A stretch of DNA of 64,000 nucleotides from Mitsuokella sp047974105 (GTDB lineage Bacteria; Bacillota; Negativicutes; Selenomonadales; Selenomonadaceae). Shown in pieces: positions 34,722 through 43,573 of the stretch (position 1 is its first letter; each line of letters begins with the position of its first letter). Under the pieces are notes generated by a model. That model saw only the letters and a list, made by a program, of their open reading frames with translations. It made no database searches and was not told the DNA's origin. Location: positions 310,001 to 374,000 of the forward strand of contig NZ_JBHYRS010000002.1 of NCBI RefSeq assembly GCF_047974105.1, read 5' to 3'. The position numbers were made by a program, and so were the translations under genes.

Positions 34722-35573
34722 TCAGCTGTCTTTGCGCCATAGTTTTGTGCGCAGGATCTGGTAATAATCCTTGTCTTCAAACTTCACGATTTCCGCCTGG
34801 GCCTTGGATTTCCGCACCACGACTTCATCGCCCGGCAGCAGGCGGAAGACCTCCTGCCCATCGAGCGTCGCGATGATATCCTGCTGGACCGGCGCAATCT
34901 TGATGTGGACGGTTTCATCCTCCTGAATGACCAAAGGGCGGATGTTGAAGGTATGCGCACAGATTGGCGTCACGAGAAGGGCGCGTATATTCGGGTTCAT
35001 GATGGGGCCGCCCGCCGAAAGCGAATAAGCCGTAGAACCCGTCGGCGTGGAAATGATGATGCCGTCGGCCTTGCATTCCAGGAGATGGCTCTTATTGATG
35101 CTGAGGCCGAGGTGCAGCATGCGCGCGACACCGCCCTTCACGACGATATCGTTGATGGCATGCCCGAGGAAACGCTCCTTGCCTGCCGTAATGGCGTAGC
35201 CCGCCAACAGCAGCCGATGTTCGATGAGATAATCCCCATCGAGGATTTTCTGCAGTTTCGTCTCGAGCTCATCGAGTTCGATATCCGCCATGAAGCCCAG
35301 CGTGCCGATATTGATGCCGCAGACCGGCACAGCATGGTGGCTGTAGCGGCGGCAGACGCCAAGCAGCGTACCGTCGCCGCCGATGCTCAGGGCGATATCC
35401 GCCTGTGCATGCTCGATGTCCGGCACACCGTACCCTGCACGCCTGAAAAAGCGGGCTTCCTCAAGCGGCATGATGACGCGCGCATCCTTATCTGCATAAA
35501 AGTCCAGGATCCGTTGAAGCACCTCAGGCGCTTCCGGCTTATGGGTATTCGGAAATACAGCAATTGTCAGCAT
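34722..35573 (-). CDS. nadK: NAD kinase
   Basis: Makes NADP from NAD and ATP. The 283-residue protein shows S-I-G-G-D-G-T-L-L-G near residue 67, the motif N-D-I-V-V-K near 145, D-G-I-I-I-S-T-P-T-G-S-T-A-Y near 170 and the late N-P-N-I-R-A-L. It lies between tlyA and argR, as in many Firmicutes. Confidence 0.95.
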   Translation of the reverse strand: MLTIAVFPNTHKPEAPEVLQRILDFYADKDARVIMPLEEARFFRRAGYGVPDIEHAQADIALSIGGDGTLLGVCRRYSHHAVPVCGINIGTLGFMADIELDELETKLQKILDGDYLIEHRLLLAGYAITAGKERFLGHAINDIVVKGGVARMLHLGLSINKSHLLECKADGIIISTPTGSTAYSLSAGGPIMNPNIRALLVTPICAHTFNIRPLVIQEDETVHIKIAPVQQDIIATLDGQEVFRLLPGDEVVVRKSKAQAEIVKFEDKDYYQILRTKLWRKDS

Positions 35574-35609
35574 CGAATCCTTCCCTTCTGCATGACTTCC
35601 CCTTCATCT

Positions 35610-36422
35610 TTATTTATCCAGCTCTGCATGAGCGGCCGCCACGACTTCTTGGACGCGTTCGTCCGTCACCGTGTCTTCACCGGCACTCTTGTCCTTCGTG
35701 AGGTAAATCAGGTACTCAATATTGCCCTCAGGCCCTTTGACTGGCGAATACGTCAGCGCGAGCGGCAAAAAGCCCGTCTCACGCGCAAAAGCCGTGACTT
35801 TGCGGATGACGTCTTCATGGACGGCAGGGTCGCGCACGACGCCTTTCTTGCCGACATTTTCGCGGCCGGCCTCGAACTGCGGCTTGATGAGGGCGACAAT
35901 CTCGCCCGTTTCCTTCAATAAGGTATATGCGACGGGCAGAACCTTCGTCAGTGAGATAAAGGCCACATCGATGGAAGCAAAGTCGAGCGGCTCACCGATC
36001 ATCTCCGGCGTGACCGTGCGGATGTTCGTGCGTTCCATGTTGACGACGCGTTCATCCGTGCGCAGTTTCCACGCGAGCTGGCCATAGCCGACATCGATTG
36101 CAAAGACTTTTTTCGCTCCGTTCTGCAGCATGCAGTCCGTGAAGCCCCCTGTCGAAGCGCCGATGTCCGCGGCTGCCTTGTCCTGCAGTCGGACACCGAA
36201 TTCCTTCATGGCCTTCTCGAGTTTGAGTCCGCCGCGGCTGACATAGGGAATATCGTGGCCGAGCAGGCGGATTTCCGCTTCTTTCTTGACGGTCGTACCC
36301 GCCTTATCGATTTTCTGGCCGTCGACGAGGACCTCACCAGCCATGATCATGCGCTTCGCGCGTTCGCGGCTGCCTGCGAGGCCCTTCTCGACGAGCAGGA
36401 TATCCAATCGTTCTTTTGCCAT
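35610..36422 (-). CDS. tlyA: TlyA family 16S/23S rRNA 2'-O-methyltransferase
   Basis: A 270-residue protein with an N-terminal S4 RNA-binding domain (E-R-L-D-I-L-L-V-E-K-G) and a Rossmann methyltransferase domain. The SAM motif is D-I-G-A-S-T-G-G-F-T-D near residue 88, with K-D-K-like catalytic residues in A-L-I-K-P-Q-F-E-A-G. In mycobacteria it methylates cytidines in 16S and 23S rRNA. It is encoded between dxs and nadK. Confidence 0.93.
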   Translation of the reverse strand: MAKERLDILLVEKGLAGSRERAKRMIMAGEVLVDGQKIDKAGTTVKKEAEIRLLGHDIPYVSRGGLKLEKAMKEFGVRLQDKAAADIGASTGGFTDCMLQNGAKKVFAIDVGYGQLAWKLRTDERVVNMERTNIRTVTPEMIGEPLDFASIDVAFISLTKVLPVAYTLLKETGEIVALIKPQFEAGRENVGKKGVVRDPAVHEDVIRKVTAFARETGFLPLALTYSPVKGPEGNIEYLIYLTKDKSAGEDTVTDERVQEVVAAAHAELDK

Positions 36423-36484
36423 TCGTCTAAAAACCTTCCATCTCTATCTATATCTCTATCTCAATACCATATATATTGATTCTT

Positions 36485-38386
36485 TTATTCTTCTATGCCC
36501 CTGTATTGCCGCAGGACAGCCAGACGCTCGCGGACTTTTTCTGCCATTTGCTCAGGCTGCAGGCCGCAGAGCTCAAAGAGCTCTTTGCGCGTGCCCTGTT
36601 CAATGAAGCGGTCCGGCAGGCCAAAGCGCAAAAGCGGCACAGAAAGTCCGTTGTCTTCAAGGTATTCGGCCAAGGCCGAGCCGAAGCCGCCCGCGAGCAT
36701 ATTTTCCTCGGCTGTGATCAGGAGCTTCTTTTCTCCCGCATAACGGGAGATGAGCTCTGTGTCCAGAGGTTTGATAAAGCGCATATTGACGACAGCGGCT
36801 TTTATCCCCTCGCCCGCTAAGATGGCTGCGGCCTCTTTCGCCTTTTCGACCATCGTGCCGACGGCGAGGAAGGCGATATCGCCCTCGTCCTGCAGGATTT
36901 CGGCTTTGCCAATTGGCAGTTTCTCGAACGAGTCCGTAAGCTCCACGCCGAGGCCGCAGCCGCGCGGATAGCGCACGGCCGAAGGCCCCTTGATGTCGAT
37001 GGCCGTGGCCAGCATATGGCGGAGCTCTTCTTCATCCTTCGGTGCCATGACGCACATATGCGGCATCTGGCGCAGATACGAGAGGTCGAAGACGCCGTGA
37101 TGCGTCGGACCGTCCTCACCGACGAGACCGGCTCTATCAAGGCAGAGCGTCACGGGCAGGTTCTGCAGGCAGACATCGTGTATGAGCTGATCGTAGGCGC
37201 GCTGTGCGAAGGTCGAATACAGCGCAATCACGGGGTGCATGCCCGCCGCAGCCGCGCCGGCCGCCAGCGTCATCGCGTGTTCCTCGGCGATGCCGACATC
37301 GAAAAAGCGGTCCGGATAGACCTTGCCAAAAGCCTTGAGCCCCGTGCCGGACGGCATGGCCGCCGTGATGGCGAGAATATCGGGGCGGTCTTTCGCGAGC
37401 TCGATGAGGGCCTGACTGAAGACCGAGGTATACGACGGGGCCTTATTGGCCTTGGGAGCCGACTTGCCCGTACTCGGGTCAAAGCAGCCCACGCCGTGGA
37501 ATTTTTCCGGTGCCTTCTCCGCCGGAATATAGCCCTTGCCCTTGATCGTGTGGATATGGATGAGGACAGGTCCTTCCATTTCCTTTGCGCGCTGCAGAAC
37601 TTCTTCCAGAAGGCCGATGTTGTGGCCGTCAATGGGTCCGACATAATGGAAGCCCATTTCCTCGAAGAGGCTGCCCGGCACGAGTGCGGAACGCACGCCG
37701 TCCTTCAGGTGGCTGGCCGTCCTATAGACCTTGTCGCCAATGTGCGGGATGCTCATGAGCAGATTCCCCATGTCGCGCTTGGCCCGCGTGTACTGCGGCG
37801 CCATGCGGATGCGCGAGAGGTATTCGCTCATGGCGCCAACATTCGCGTCGATGGACATCTCATTGTCGTTGAGGATGACGATGAGCTTTTTGCCGAGGTC
37901 GCCCGCATTGTTCAGGGCCTCAAAGGATTCGCCGCCCGTCAGGGCGCCGTCGCCGATGACCGCAATGACCTGATTGTGCTCGCCCTTCATATCGCGCGCA
38001 ATGGCCATGCCGAGAGCCGCCGAGATGGACGTGCTCGCATGGCCGACGCCGAACGCGTCGTACGGGGATTCAAAACGATTTGGAAAGCCCGTGATGCCGC
38101 CTTTTTTTCGAAGCGTCGAGAAGGCTTTTTTGCGCCCTGTCAGGATTTTATGCGTATAAGCCTGATGGCCGACATCCCAGACGAGCTTGTCCTTCGGGAA
38201 CTGGAACACGCTGTAAAGGGCCAGTGTGAGTTCGACCGTGCCGAGATTCGGCGCGAGATGACCGCCGTTCTGCGAAACCGTATCGATGATGAAATGGCGG
38301 ATTTCGGAGGCCAGCTCCGTGAGCTCACGCACGGTCAGCTTCTTGACATCCTCTGGTTTCTCGATTTTATCCAGTAATGCATACAT
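36485..38386 (-). CDS. dxs: 1-deoxy-D-xylulose-5-phosphate synthase
   Basis: First enzyme of the MEP isoprenoid pathway: pyruvate plus glyceraldehyde 3-phosphate to DXP, using thiamine diphosphate. The 633-residue form starts at the ATG at 38386 (M-Y-A-L-L-D-K-I), with GGGAAG seven bases upstream. Thiamine motif G-D-G-A-L-T-G-G near residue 150, the catalytic Glu region A-E-E-H-A-M-T near 366 and D-R-A-G-L-V-G-E-D-G-P-T-H are present. It follows ispA by 14 bases. Confidence 0.96.
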   Translation of the reverse strand: MYALLDKIEKPEDVKKLTVRELTELASEIRHFIIDTVSQNGGHLAPNLGTVELTLALYSVFQFPKDKLVWDVGHQAYTHKILTGRKKAFSTLRKKGGITGFPNRFESPYDAFGVGHASTSISAALGMAIARDMKGEHNQVIAVIGDGALTGGESFEALNNAGDLGKKLIVILNDNEMSIDANVGAMSEYLSRIRMAPQYTRAKRDMGNLLMSIPHIGDKVYRTASHLKDGVRSALVPGSLFEEMGFHYVGPIDGHNIGLLEEVLQRAKEMEGPVLIHIHTIKGKGYIPAEKAPEKFHGVGCFDPSTGKSAPKANKAPSYTSVFSQALIELAKDRPDILAITAAMPSGTGLKAFGKVYPDRFFDVGIAEEHAMTLAAGAAAAGMHPVIALYSTFAQRAYDQLIHDVCLQNLPVTLCLDRAGLVGEDGPTHHGVFDLSYLRQMPHMCVMAPKDEEELRHMLATAIDIKGPSAVRYPRGCGLGVELTDSFEKLPIGKAEILQDEGDIAFLAVGTMVEKAKEAAAILAGEGIKAAVVNMRFIKPLDTELISRYAGEKKLLITAEENMLAGGFGSALAEYLEDNGLSVPLLRFGLPDRFIEQGTRKELFELCGLQPEQMAEKVRERLAVLRQYRGIEE

Positions 38387-38400
38387 GGAAACACTTCCCA

Positions 38401-39279
38401 TCAATTTTTTCGTTCGAGCATATAGCGGACGAGCTGACGCAGGAAGTCAGCTTCGGGGCCGAAGCCGGAAAGTGCCGCCACAGCGCCGTCTACGGTCTCT
38501 TTGGCGAGTTTTCGTGCTTCCTCCAAAGATGTCAGCGTCACATACGTCGACTTTTCGTTGCGGATGTCGCTGCCGACCGGCTTGCCGATGAGCTTTTCAT
38601 CGCCGACGACATCGAGGATATCATCCGTAATCTGAAAGGCCAGACCGAATTTTTCGGCGTAATCCGTCAGGGCCGCAAGGGATTTTTCATCCGCGCCCGC
38701 GAGGATGGCACCGCTTCTGAGGGCAGCGCGGAAAAGGGCGCCGGTCTTGCCCATGTGCATTTTGCGCAGGGTTTCCATATCGATGTGTTTGCCCTCCGAC
38801 TCAAGGTCGATGGCCTGACCGCCGACCATGCCGTTCATGCCGGCAGCCGTGCTGATTTCCTTGACAACGCGCAGGAGCGTGGCGGCATCCGTATGCTGCT
38901 GGCGCACGAGAACTTCAAAGGCCAGTGTTAAGAGGGCATCGCCTGCGAGCACGGCCATGCCGTCGCCGTAAACCTTGTGGTTCGTGAGTTTGCCGCGGCG
39001 ATAGTCATCGTTGTCCATCGCCGGCAGGTCGTCGTGAATGAGGGAATACGTATGAATCATCTCGAGAGCGCAGCCCGCCGTGATGTAGTCCGTACCCTTT
39101 TTGCCGACCGCATCAGCAGCCGCCATCAGGAGAATTGGCCGCAGGCGCTTGCCGCCCGCCATTAGACTGTATTTCATCGCTGCCGCGAGCGTCGCGTCAA
39201 GAGGCGCATAAAGCTCCAATTCTCTTACGAGCTGCTGTTCCACGAGCTTTTGGCGCTCTTTCCAAAGTTCCTTCAACAT
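38401..39279 (-). CDS. ispA: farnesyl/polyprenyl diphosphate synthase
   Basis: Short-chain prenyltransferase of about 292 residues that extends isoprenyl diphosphates, probably to farnesyl diphosphate for undecaprenyl carrier and quinone synthesis. The first Asp-rich motif D-D-L-P-A-M-D-N-D-D lies near residue 82 and the second, F-Q-I-T-D-D-I-L-D, near 220. The ATG at 39279 is nine bases from GAGGG; an ATG at 39285 is three bases from it and less likely. Between xseB and dxs. Confidence 0.94.
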   Translation of the reverse strand: MLKELWKERQKLVEQQLVRELELYAPLDATLAAAMKYSLMAGGKRLRPILLMAAADAVGKKGTDYITAGCALEMIHTYSLIHDDLPAMDNDDYRRGKLTNHKVYGDGMAVLAGDALLTLAFEVLVRQQHTDAATLLRVVKEISTAAGMNGMVGGQAIDLESEGKHIDMETLRKMHMGKTGALFRAALRSGAILAGADEKSLAALTDYAEKFGLAFQITDDILDVVGDEKLIGKPVGSDIRNEKSTYVTLTSLEEARKLAKETVDGAVAALSGFGPEADFLRQLVRYMLERKN

Positions 39280-39291
39280 ATTCATTCACCC

Positions 39292-39528
39292 TCAACCCTC
39301 AATATCCAATTTGCTTTCCTTGACTTTTCCCTGTTCTTCCTTTAAGAGAAGGTCCATCGCCTGCTCCGCGCGGTCAAGAGACTTCGTGCAGTTTTCCGCA
39401 AGCGTCACGCCCTCTGAATAATGGCTCATAAGGTCCTTCAATGTCAGATTGCCCTCTTCCATTTCCTTGACGATGCTCTCGAGCTTGGCAAGGGATTCTT
39501 CAAACGAGAGCTCCTTTTTTCTTGGCAT
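39292..39528 (-). CDS. xseB: exodeoxyribonuclease VII small subunit
   Basis: A 78-residue coiled-coil subunit of exonuclease VII. The start P-R-K-K-E-L-S-F-E-E-S-L-A-K-L-E-S-I-V and the Y-S-E-G-V segment are typical. It follows xseA by about 47 bases and precedes ispA closely. Confidence 0.95.
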   Translation of the reverse strand: MPRKKELSFEESLAKLESIVKEMEEGNLTLKDLMSHYSEGVTLAENCTKSLDRAEQAMDLLLKEEQGKVKESKLDIEG

Positions 39529-39575
39529 ACTACAGCATCCTTTCGTCTTTCTCGTCTTTCGTCTTTTGTCTCAGC

Positions 39576-40784
39576 TCAGGCTCTTGGCGGCTTGACCTGC
39601 CGGACTTCGGCTGAGAAGCGGCCATCCTTCAGCGTGACCGTGAGTTCGTCGCCTTTTTTGACATCTTTGATGCTGCTGACGGCCCCGCCTTCGCTTTTCT
39701 TCTCGATGATGCCATAGCCCTGCCGCAGGATGTGCACCGGATTTAAGAGGTCCAGCTTTTGCAGGACGATCTCGAGTGCATGCCTTTTGGCCTGTGCCTG
39801 CGCCTTGGTGAGGCTGTCGAGCTTATTGCGGGCCTGGTCGAGCCGCTGCAGACGGCCCGCCAGCAGCAGATGCGGATTCTTGAGCGCCGTGCTGCGGCAG
39901 CAGGCGTCGAGGCGCAGCCTTTTTTCCGTCAGGGCGCGCTTTAGCTGCTGACTGAGCTGCGCGCGAAGGCCCTCGAGATAACGAAGATAATCCTCGCGGT
40001 CCGGCACGGCGAGCTCTGCGGCCTGCGAAGGCGTCGCGGCGCGCTGGTCGCTCGCAAAATCCGCGAGCGTGAAGTCCGTCTCATGGCCGACAGCCGAAAT
40101 GACGGGAATCCTGGAATCATAGATGGCCCGGACCACAGGCTCTTCGTTAAAAGCCCAGAGGTCTTCCATCGAACCGCCGCCGCGGCCGACAATCAGCACA
40201 TCGACGGGATATTTTTCATTGAAGAAGCGGATGGCATCGGCAATCTGGCCCGCCGCTTCCTCGCCCTGCACGAGCACGGGCTTTAAGACGAGCTGGATGG
40301 CAGGCCAGCGGCGTTTTGAGACGTGGTAGATATCGCGCAGCACCGCGCCCGAAATCGACGTGACGATGCCGATGCGCTTCGGGAATTTTGGCAGCGGCTT
40401 CTTGTGCGCCGCGTCAAAAAGGCCCTCGGCTGCGAGCTTTGCCTTGAGCTGCTCAAAGGCCAGTGCGAGGTCGCCGGCTCCCTCCGGCATCATGCGGTCG
40501 GCGTAGAGCTGGTAAACGCCGTCGCGCTCATAGACCGAGATGCCGCCGCTGACGACGACCTGCATGCCGTTTTCCGGACGAAAGCGCAGATACTGCGCGC
40601 GGCTGCGGAACATCACGCATTTGATGCACGAGTTCGCATCCTTCAGCGTGAAATAACAGTGCCCCGAAGCATAACATTTGAAATTTGACAATTCGCCACG
40701 CACCTGCAGATGGGACAGCACAGTTTCCCGCTGGAACATCGTCTTGATGTACCGCGTGACGTCACTGACACTATGGATTTCCAC
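39576..40784 (-). CDS. xseA: exodeoxyribonuclease VII large subunit
   Basis: Catalytic subunit (402 residues) of the single-strand exonuclease. The N-terminal OB domain (V-R-G-E-L-S-N-F-K, H-C-Y-F-T-L-K-D) is followed by the nuclease core with G-R-G-G-G-S-M-E-D-L-W-A-F-N near residue 190, G-H-E-T-D-F-T near 225 and R-A-A-T-P-S-Q-A-A-E, then a coiled coil. Confidence 0.96.
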   Translation of the reverse strand: MEIHSVSDVTRYIKTMFQRETVLSHLQVRGELSNFKCYASGHCYFTLKDANSCIKCVMFRSRAQYLRFRPENGMQVVVSGGISVYERDGVYQLYADRMMPEGAGDLALAFEQLKAKLAAEGLFDAAHKKPLPKFPKRIGIVTSISGAVLRDIYHVSKRRWPAIQLVLKPVLVQGEEAAGQIADAIRFFNEKYPVDVLIVGRGGGSMEDLWAFNEEPVVRAIYDSRIPVISAVGHETDFTLADFASDQRAATPSQAAELAVPDREDYLRYLEGLRAQLSQQLKRALTEKRLRLDACCRSTALKNPHLLLAGRLQRLDQARNKLDSLTKAQAQAKRHALEIVLQKLDLLNPVHILRQGYGIIEKKSEGGAVSSIKDVKKGDELTVTLKDGRFSAEVRQVKPPRA

Positions 40785-40820
40785 GACAGCCTTCCCTTCT
40801 ATTTTTTACAAAAATACAAG

Positions 40821-40844
40821 AAAAAGCCAGACAAAAAGTCTGGC
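40821..40844 (-). terminator. terminator after nusB
   Basis: GCCAGAC and GTCTGGC pair across AAAAA. On the minus strand TTTTTC follows. It lies between the nusB stop and xseA, so xseA-xseB-ispA-dxs needs its own promoter or read-through. Confidence 0.8.
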
Positions 40845-40856
40845 TCCTCCTATGCA

Positions 40857-41288
40857 TCACTGCGCGCTTTTCATGATGGCGCCGAGAATCCCGTTCACAT
40901 AGCGGCTGGAGTCATCCGTACCATACTTCTTTGCCAGTTCCACAGCCTCATTGATGGCGATATTCGGCGTGAGCTTCTCGTCTGCAAAACACATCTCGTA
41001 CGTTGCCATACGCGTGAGATTGCGGTCGACAGCTGCCATGCGCTCGACTTTCCATTCGCGCGAATTCTGCGCGATCATCTGGTCGATGGCCTCAAGATTG
41101 GCACGCGTCCCGCTGACGAGCTTCTGCACGAATGCGCGGTCATGGGCACTGAGGCGTTCCGCCTCGCCAAGTGCCGTATCGATGGCCAGCGTTTCCTGCA
41201 TCTCTTCCTGATCCGCCGCTTCCGCCGGATTCAAATCTAACTGGAAGAGCGCCTGCAGCGCGACTTCCCTTGCTTGTCTACGACTCAT
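40857..41288 (-). CDS. nusB: transcription antitermination factor NusB
   Basis: A 143-residue RNA-binding antitermination protein for rRNA operons. It begins M-S-R-R-Q-A-R-E-V-A-L-Q-A-L-F and ends with I-N-E-A-V-E-L-A-K-K-Y-G-T-D-D-S-S-R-Y-V-N-G-I-L-type residues, a family hallmark. It is followed by a terminator. Confidence 0.96.
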   Translation of the reverse strand: MSRRQAREVALQALFQLDLNPAEAADQEEMQETLAIDTALGEAERLSAHDRAFVQKLVSGTRANLEAIDQMIAQNSREWKVERMAAVDRNLTRMATYEMCFADEKLTPNIAINEAVELAKKYGTDDSSRYVNGILGAIMKSAQ

Positions 41289-41345
41289 TCCTAACCTTCC
41301 TTACAGATATCCTATTTTATGTATGTTCCTGATATTTTCGCGTCA

Positions 41346-41588
41346 TCAGCGCAGGCGGTTGATCCGGTCAAGGAATTCATCCGCCAGACGGCCGAAGAAA
41401 TCGTCCTCGCGGTCCGCTTTTCTGCCAACATAAAGGCCGATGCCGCCGCAGAGCACGACAAAGAGCGTGCGCCAGAAGCCAAACAGCAGAATAGCTGCGG
41501 CCAGTATGACGCCGGCAGACAAACCGACGCATGCGCCCCGATTTTCCTGCCAGCGCTCTTTAAGCCATGCCTTGAATTCTTCTTTCAT
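41346..41588 (-). CDS. DUF2273 small membrane protein
   Basis: About 80 residues from the ATG at 41588 (M-K-E-E-F-K-A-W-L-K). An amphipathic start and two hydrophobic helices (G-L-S-A-G-V-I-L-A-A-A and F-W-R-T-L-F-V-V-L-C-G-G) precede a charged tail, the DUF2273 layout. In Firmicutes it accompanies amaP and asp23, as here, and is thought to be part of that envelope-stress complex. Confidence 0.85.
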   Translation of the reverse strand: MKEEFKAWLKERWQENRGACVGLSAGVILAAAILLFGFWRTLFVVLCGGIGLYVGRKADREDDFFGRLADEFLDRINRLR

Positions 41589-41642
41589 TTCCGAAACACT
41601 CCGCAACACTCCGAATTATCCCTGACACGCCGCACTGCCTTT

Positions 41643-42215
41643 TCAGACGACGCGGCGCTTTGCCGGCAGCGCGTCCGTGATGCCCGTGATTTTCGTATCG
41701 ACGGCGATATCGTCAAGGCCCATGACCTCATGAATCTGCGCGCGGACAGCGTCGGCTGCCGCAGCCGTGAGCTCCTTGACATTGACATGGCGGCTGACCG
41801 TCAGTTCGAGCACGAGGCGCAGCGTTTCCGGCGCCTTGCGCGAGGGCCTCACGCCCATGGCGCGCACTTTGGCCATGCGGATGCCGTGCAGGCCCATGAG
41901 CGTCTGCTCGGCCATGCTGCGGACCGCCGGCAGTGCGACTTCCACGCCGCCATTTTCGCTCTGCAGCAGGATGAAATCCCCGCTGCGGCGCGTGTGTTCG
42001 GCATCGCTGTGCAGGGACGTGCGCAGCAGATAAAGCGAGAGCACGAGTACGATGACGGAACCTGCGATGGTTTCCGGACGTGCAAGGATATATTGGATTT
42101 CATTGAGCCAAACCGATTCCGGCAGTACCTTCGCTGTGAGCAGAAGCATCAGCACCGACAGCGCTGCCGTACCGATTGAAAAGACAAACAACAAAAAACG
42201 GTTGATAATCCCCAT
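41643..42215 (-). CDS. amaP: alkaline shock response membrane anchor AmaP
   Basis: A 190-residue protein with two N-terminal membrane helices (residues ~5-30 and ~48-66) followed by an Asp23-like cytoplasmic domain. In Staphylococcus AmaP tethers Asp23 to the membrane. The neighbouring asp23-type gene, 20 bases upstream, supports this. Confidence 0.87.
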   Translation of the reverse strand: MGIINRFLLFVFSIGTAALSVLMLLLTAKVLPESVWLNEIQYILARPETIAGSVIVLVLSLYLLRTSLHSDAEHTRRSGDFILLQSENGGVEVALPAVRSMAEQTLMGLHGIRMAKVRAMGVRPSRKAPETLRLVLELTVSRHVNVKELTAAAADAVRAQIHEVMGLDDIAVDTKITGITDALPAKRRVV

Positions 42216-42235
42216 TTTATCCGCCTCGCTTCAAC

Positions 42236-42637
42236 TCAGCGCACGCGTACCTCCTCCGACTTTGCATTCTCCTCTGGGAAGCCGACGCCCTGTACATGGA
42301 CATTGACTTCGACAACGGACAGTCCCGTCATCGTCTCGATGGCCTGCTTGACGTTTTCCTGTACCGCGAGAGCGATATCCGGAATGCGCACGCCGTATTT
42401 GACGATGATGAAGAGGTCTACAGCTGCTTCTTTCTCACCGACTTCGACCTTGACGCCCTTGGCAAAGTTTTTGCGGCCGAGCATTTCCGCGATGCCGCCG
42501 GCAATGCCGCCGCTCATGCCGGCGATGCCGTCGACTTCCGTGGCAGCAAGACCAGCAATGATGCTGACGACTTCATCCGCAATGCGGATGGCACCGAGGT
42601 TCGAATCTTTCTTGACGACTTCTTTTTCGTTGGTCAT
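42236..42637 (-). CDS. Asp23/Gls24 family envelope stress response protein
   Basis: A 133-residue protein from the ATG at 42637, which has AGGAGG eight bases upstream; the longer frame to 42739 lacks a start signal. The core I-R-I-A-D-E-V-V-S-I-I-A-G-L-A-A-T-E-V-D-G and V-D-L-F-I-I-V-K-Y-G match the Asp23 (DUF322) family. It is first of an asp23-amaP-DUF2273-nusB run. Confidence 0.93.
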   Translation of the reverse strand: MTNEKEVVKKDSNLGAIRIADEVVSIIAGLAATEVDGIAGMSGGIAGGIAEMLGRKNFAKGVKVEVGEKEAAVDLFIIVKYGVRIPDIALAVQENVKQAIETMTGLSVVEVNVHVQGVGFPEENAKSEEVRVR

Positions 42638-42808
42638 GATAAAGGCCTCCTTGCCTGAAATAAAATGCTGTACGTTTTTCTGTATGATATGTACGGCGGA
42701 GTCCATAAGGCTGTTGAAAAACCTATCCCCACCATGCATATTTATACTGTACTATTCGTTAAGTCAAACGCTTTTTCCTGCCCAGACGAAAAATAAAATG
42801 AAAGAAAT

Positions 42809-42854
42809 GCAGCTGTCACATCAGATGCATGAATATGCCTGACATAACAGCTGC
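42809..42854 (-). terminator. probable terminator after efp
   Basis: GCAGCTGT and ACAGCTGC form the base of an imperfect hairpin on the minus strand, followed by a T-rich stretch (42780-42808). It lies 15 bases past the efp stop. Confidence 0.5.
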
Positions 42855-42868
42855 CCAGAATGTGCAGA

Positions 42869-43426
42869 TTATGCGCGCTCGATGTAGTTGCCCGTACGCG
42901 TATCGATGCGGAGCGTATCGCCTTCGTTGACGAAAAGCGGTACGCGGACTTCGTAGCCCGTCTCAACCTTGGCCATCTTCGTAGCGCCCGTAGCCGTGTT
43001 GCCCTTGACACTCGGCTCGCACTCGACAACCTTGAGGTTGACGGAGTTCGGGAGCTGGATGCCGATGATGCGGCCCTTGAACGTCTGCAGCGAAACTTCC
43101 ATGTTCTCCATGAGGTAGTTCAGAGCATCGCCGAGCTGGTCCTTGTTGAGTTCCGTCTGCTCATACGTTTCCGTATCCATGAACGTGTACATGCCATCGG
43201 CCTCGTAGAGGTACTGCATGTTGCGCGTCTCGAGATGAGCTGCCGGCATTTTTTCGTTCGGATTGAAGGTACGCTCTACCACTGCACCCGTCTCAACATT
43301 CTTGATCTTCGTGCGTACGAAAGCAGCGCCCTTGCCCGGCTTTACATGCTGGAAATCGACAATCTGCCAGACACCGCCATCAATTTCAATCGTTAAGCCC
43401 GTGCGGAAATCAGTACTATTAATCAT
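42869..43426 (-). CDS. efp: translation elongation factor P
   Basis: Relieves ribosome stalling at proline runs. The 185-residue length is standard. The tip loop reads V-K-P-G-K-G-A-A-F-V near residue 32, with Lys as the expected modification site. The C-terminal signature is G-Y-E-V-R-V-P-L-F-V-N-E-G-D. No epmA-like modifier is in the window. Own promoter upstream. Confidence 0.97.
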   Translation of the reverse strand: MINSTDFRTGLTIEIDGGVWQIVDFQHVKPGKGAAFVRTKIKNVETGAVVERTFNPNEKMPAAHLETRNMQYLYEADGMYTFMDTETYEQTELNKDQLGDALNYLMENMEVSLQTFKGRIIGIQLPNSVNLKVVECEPSVKGNTATGATKMAKVETGYEVRVPLFVNEGDTLRIDTRTGNYIERA

Positions 43427-43490
43427 TAACTTACGCCCTCCAAAATATCATATTCGCATTCAAGATACAAAACGTATCATAACATTCTTT

Positions 43491-43519
43491 ATTATAATCA
43501 ACTTATGGCCTATCGTCAA
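43491..43519 (-). promoter_or_regulatory. efp promoter
   Basis: TTGACG (43514-43519), 17-base spacer and TATAAT (43491-43496) on the minus strand, about 60 bases before the efp ATG. Confidence 0.75.
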
Positions 43520-43573
43520 GCACAGACATGCCTGAGCCCTATAGAGTCTTGTTTTTCTCCGGATTCTGGCCGT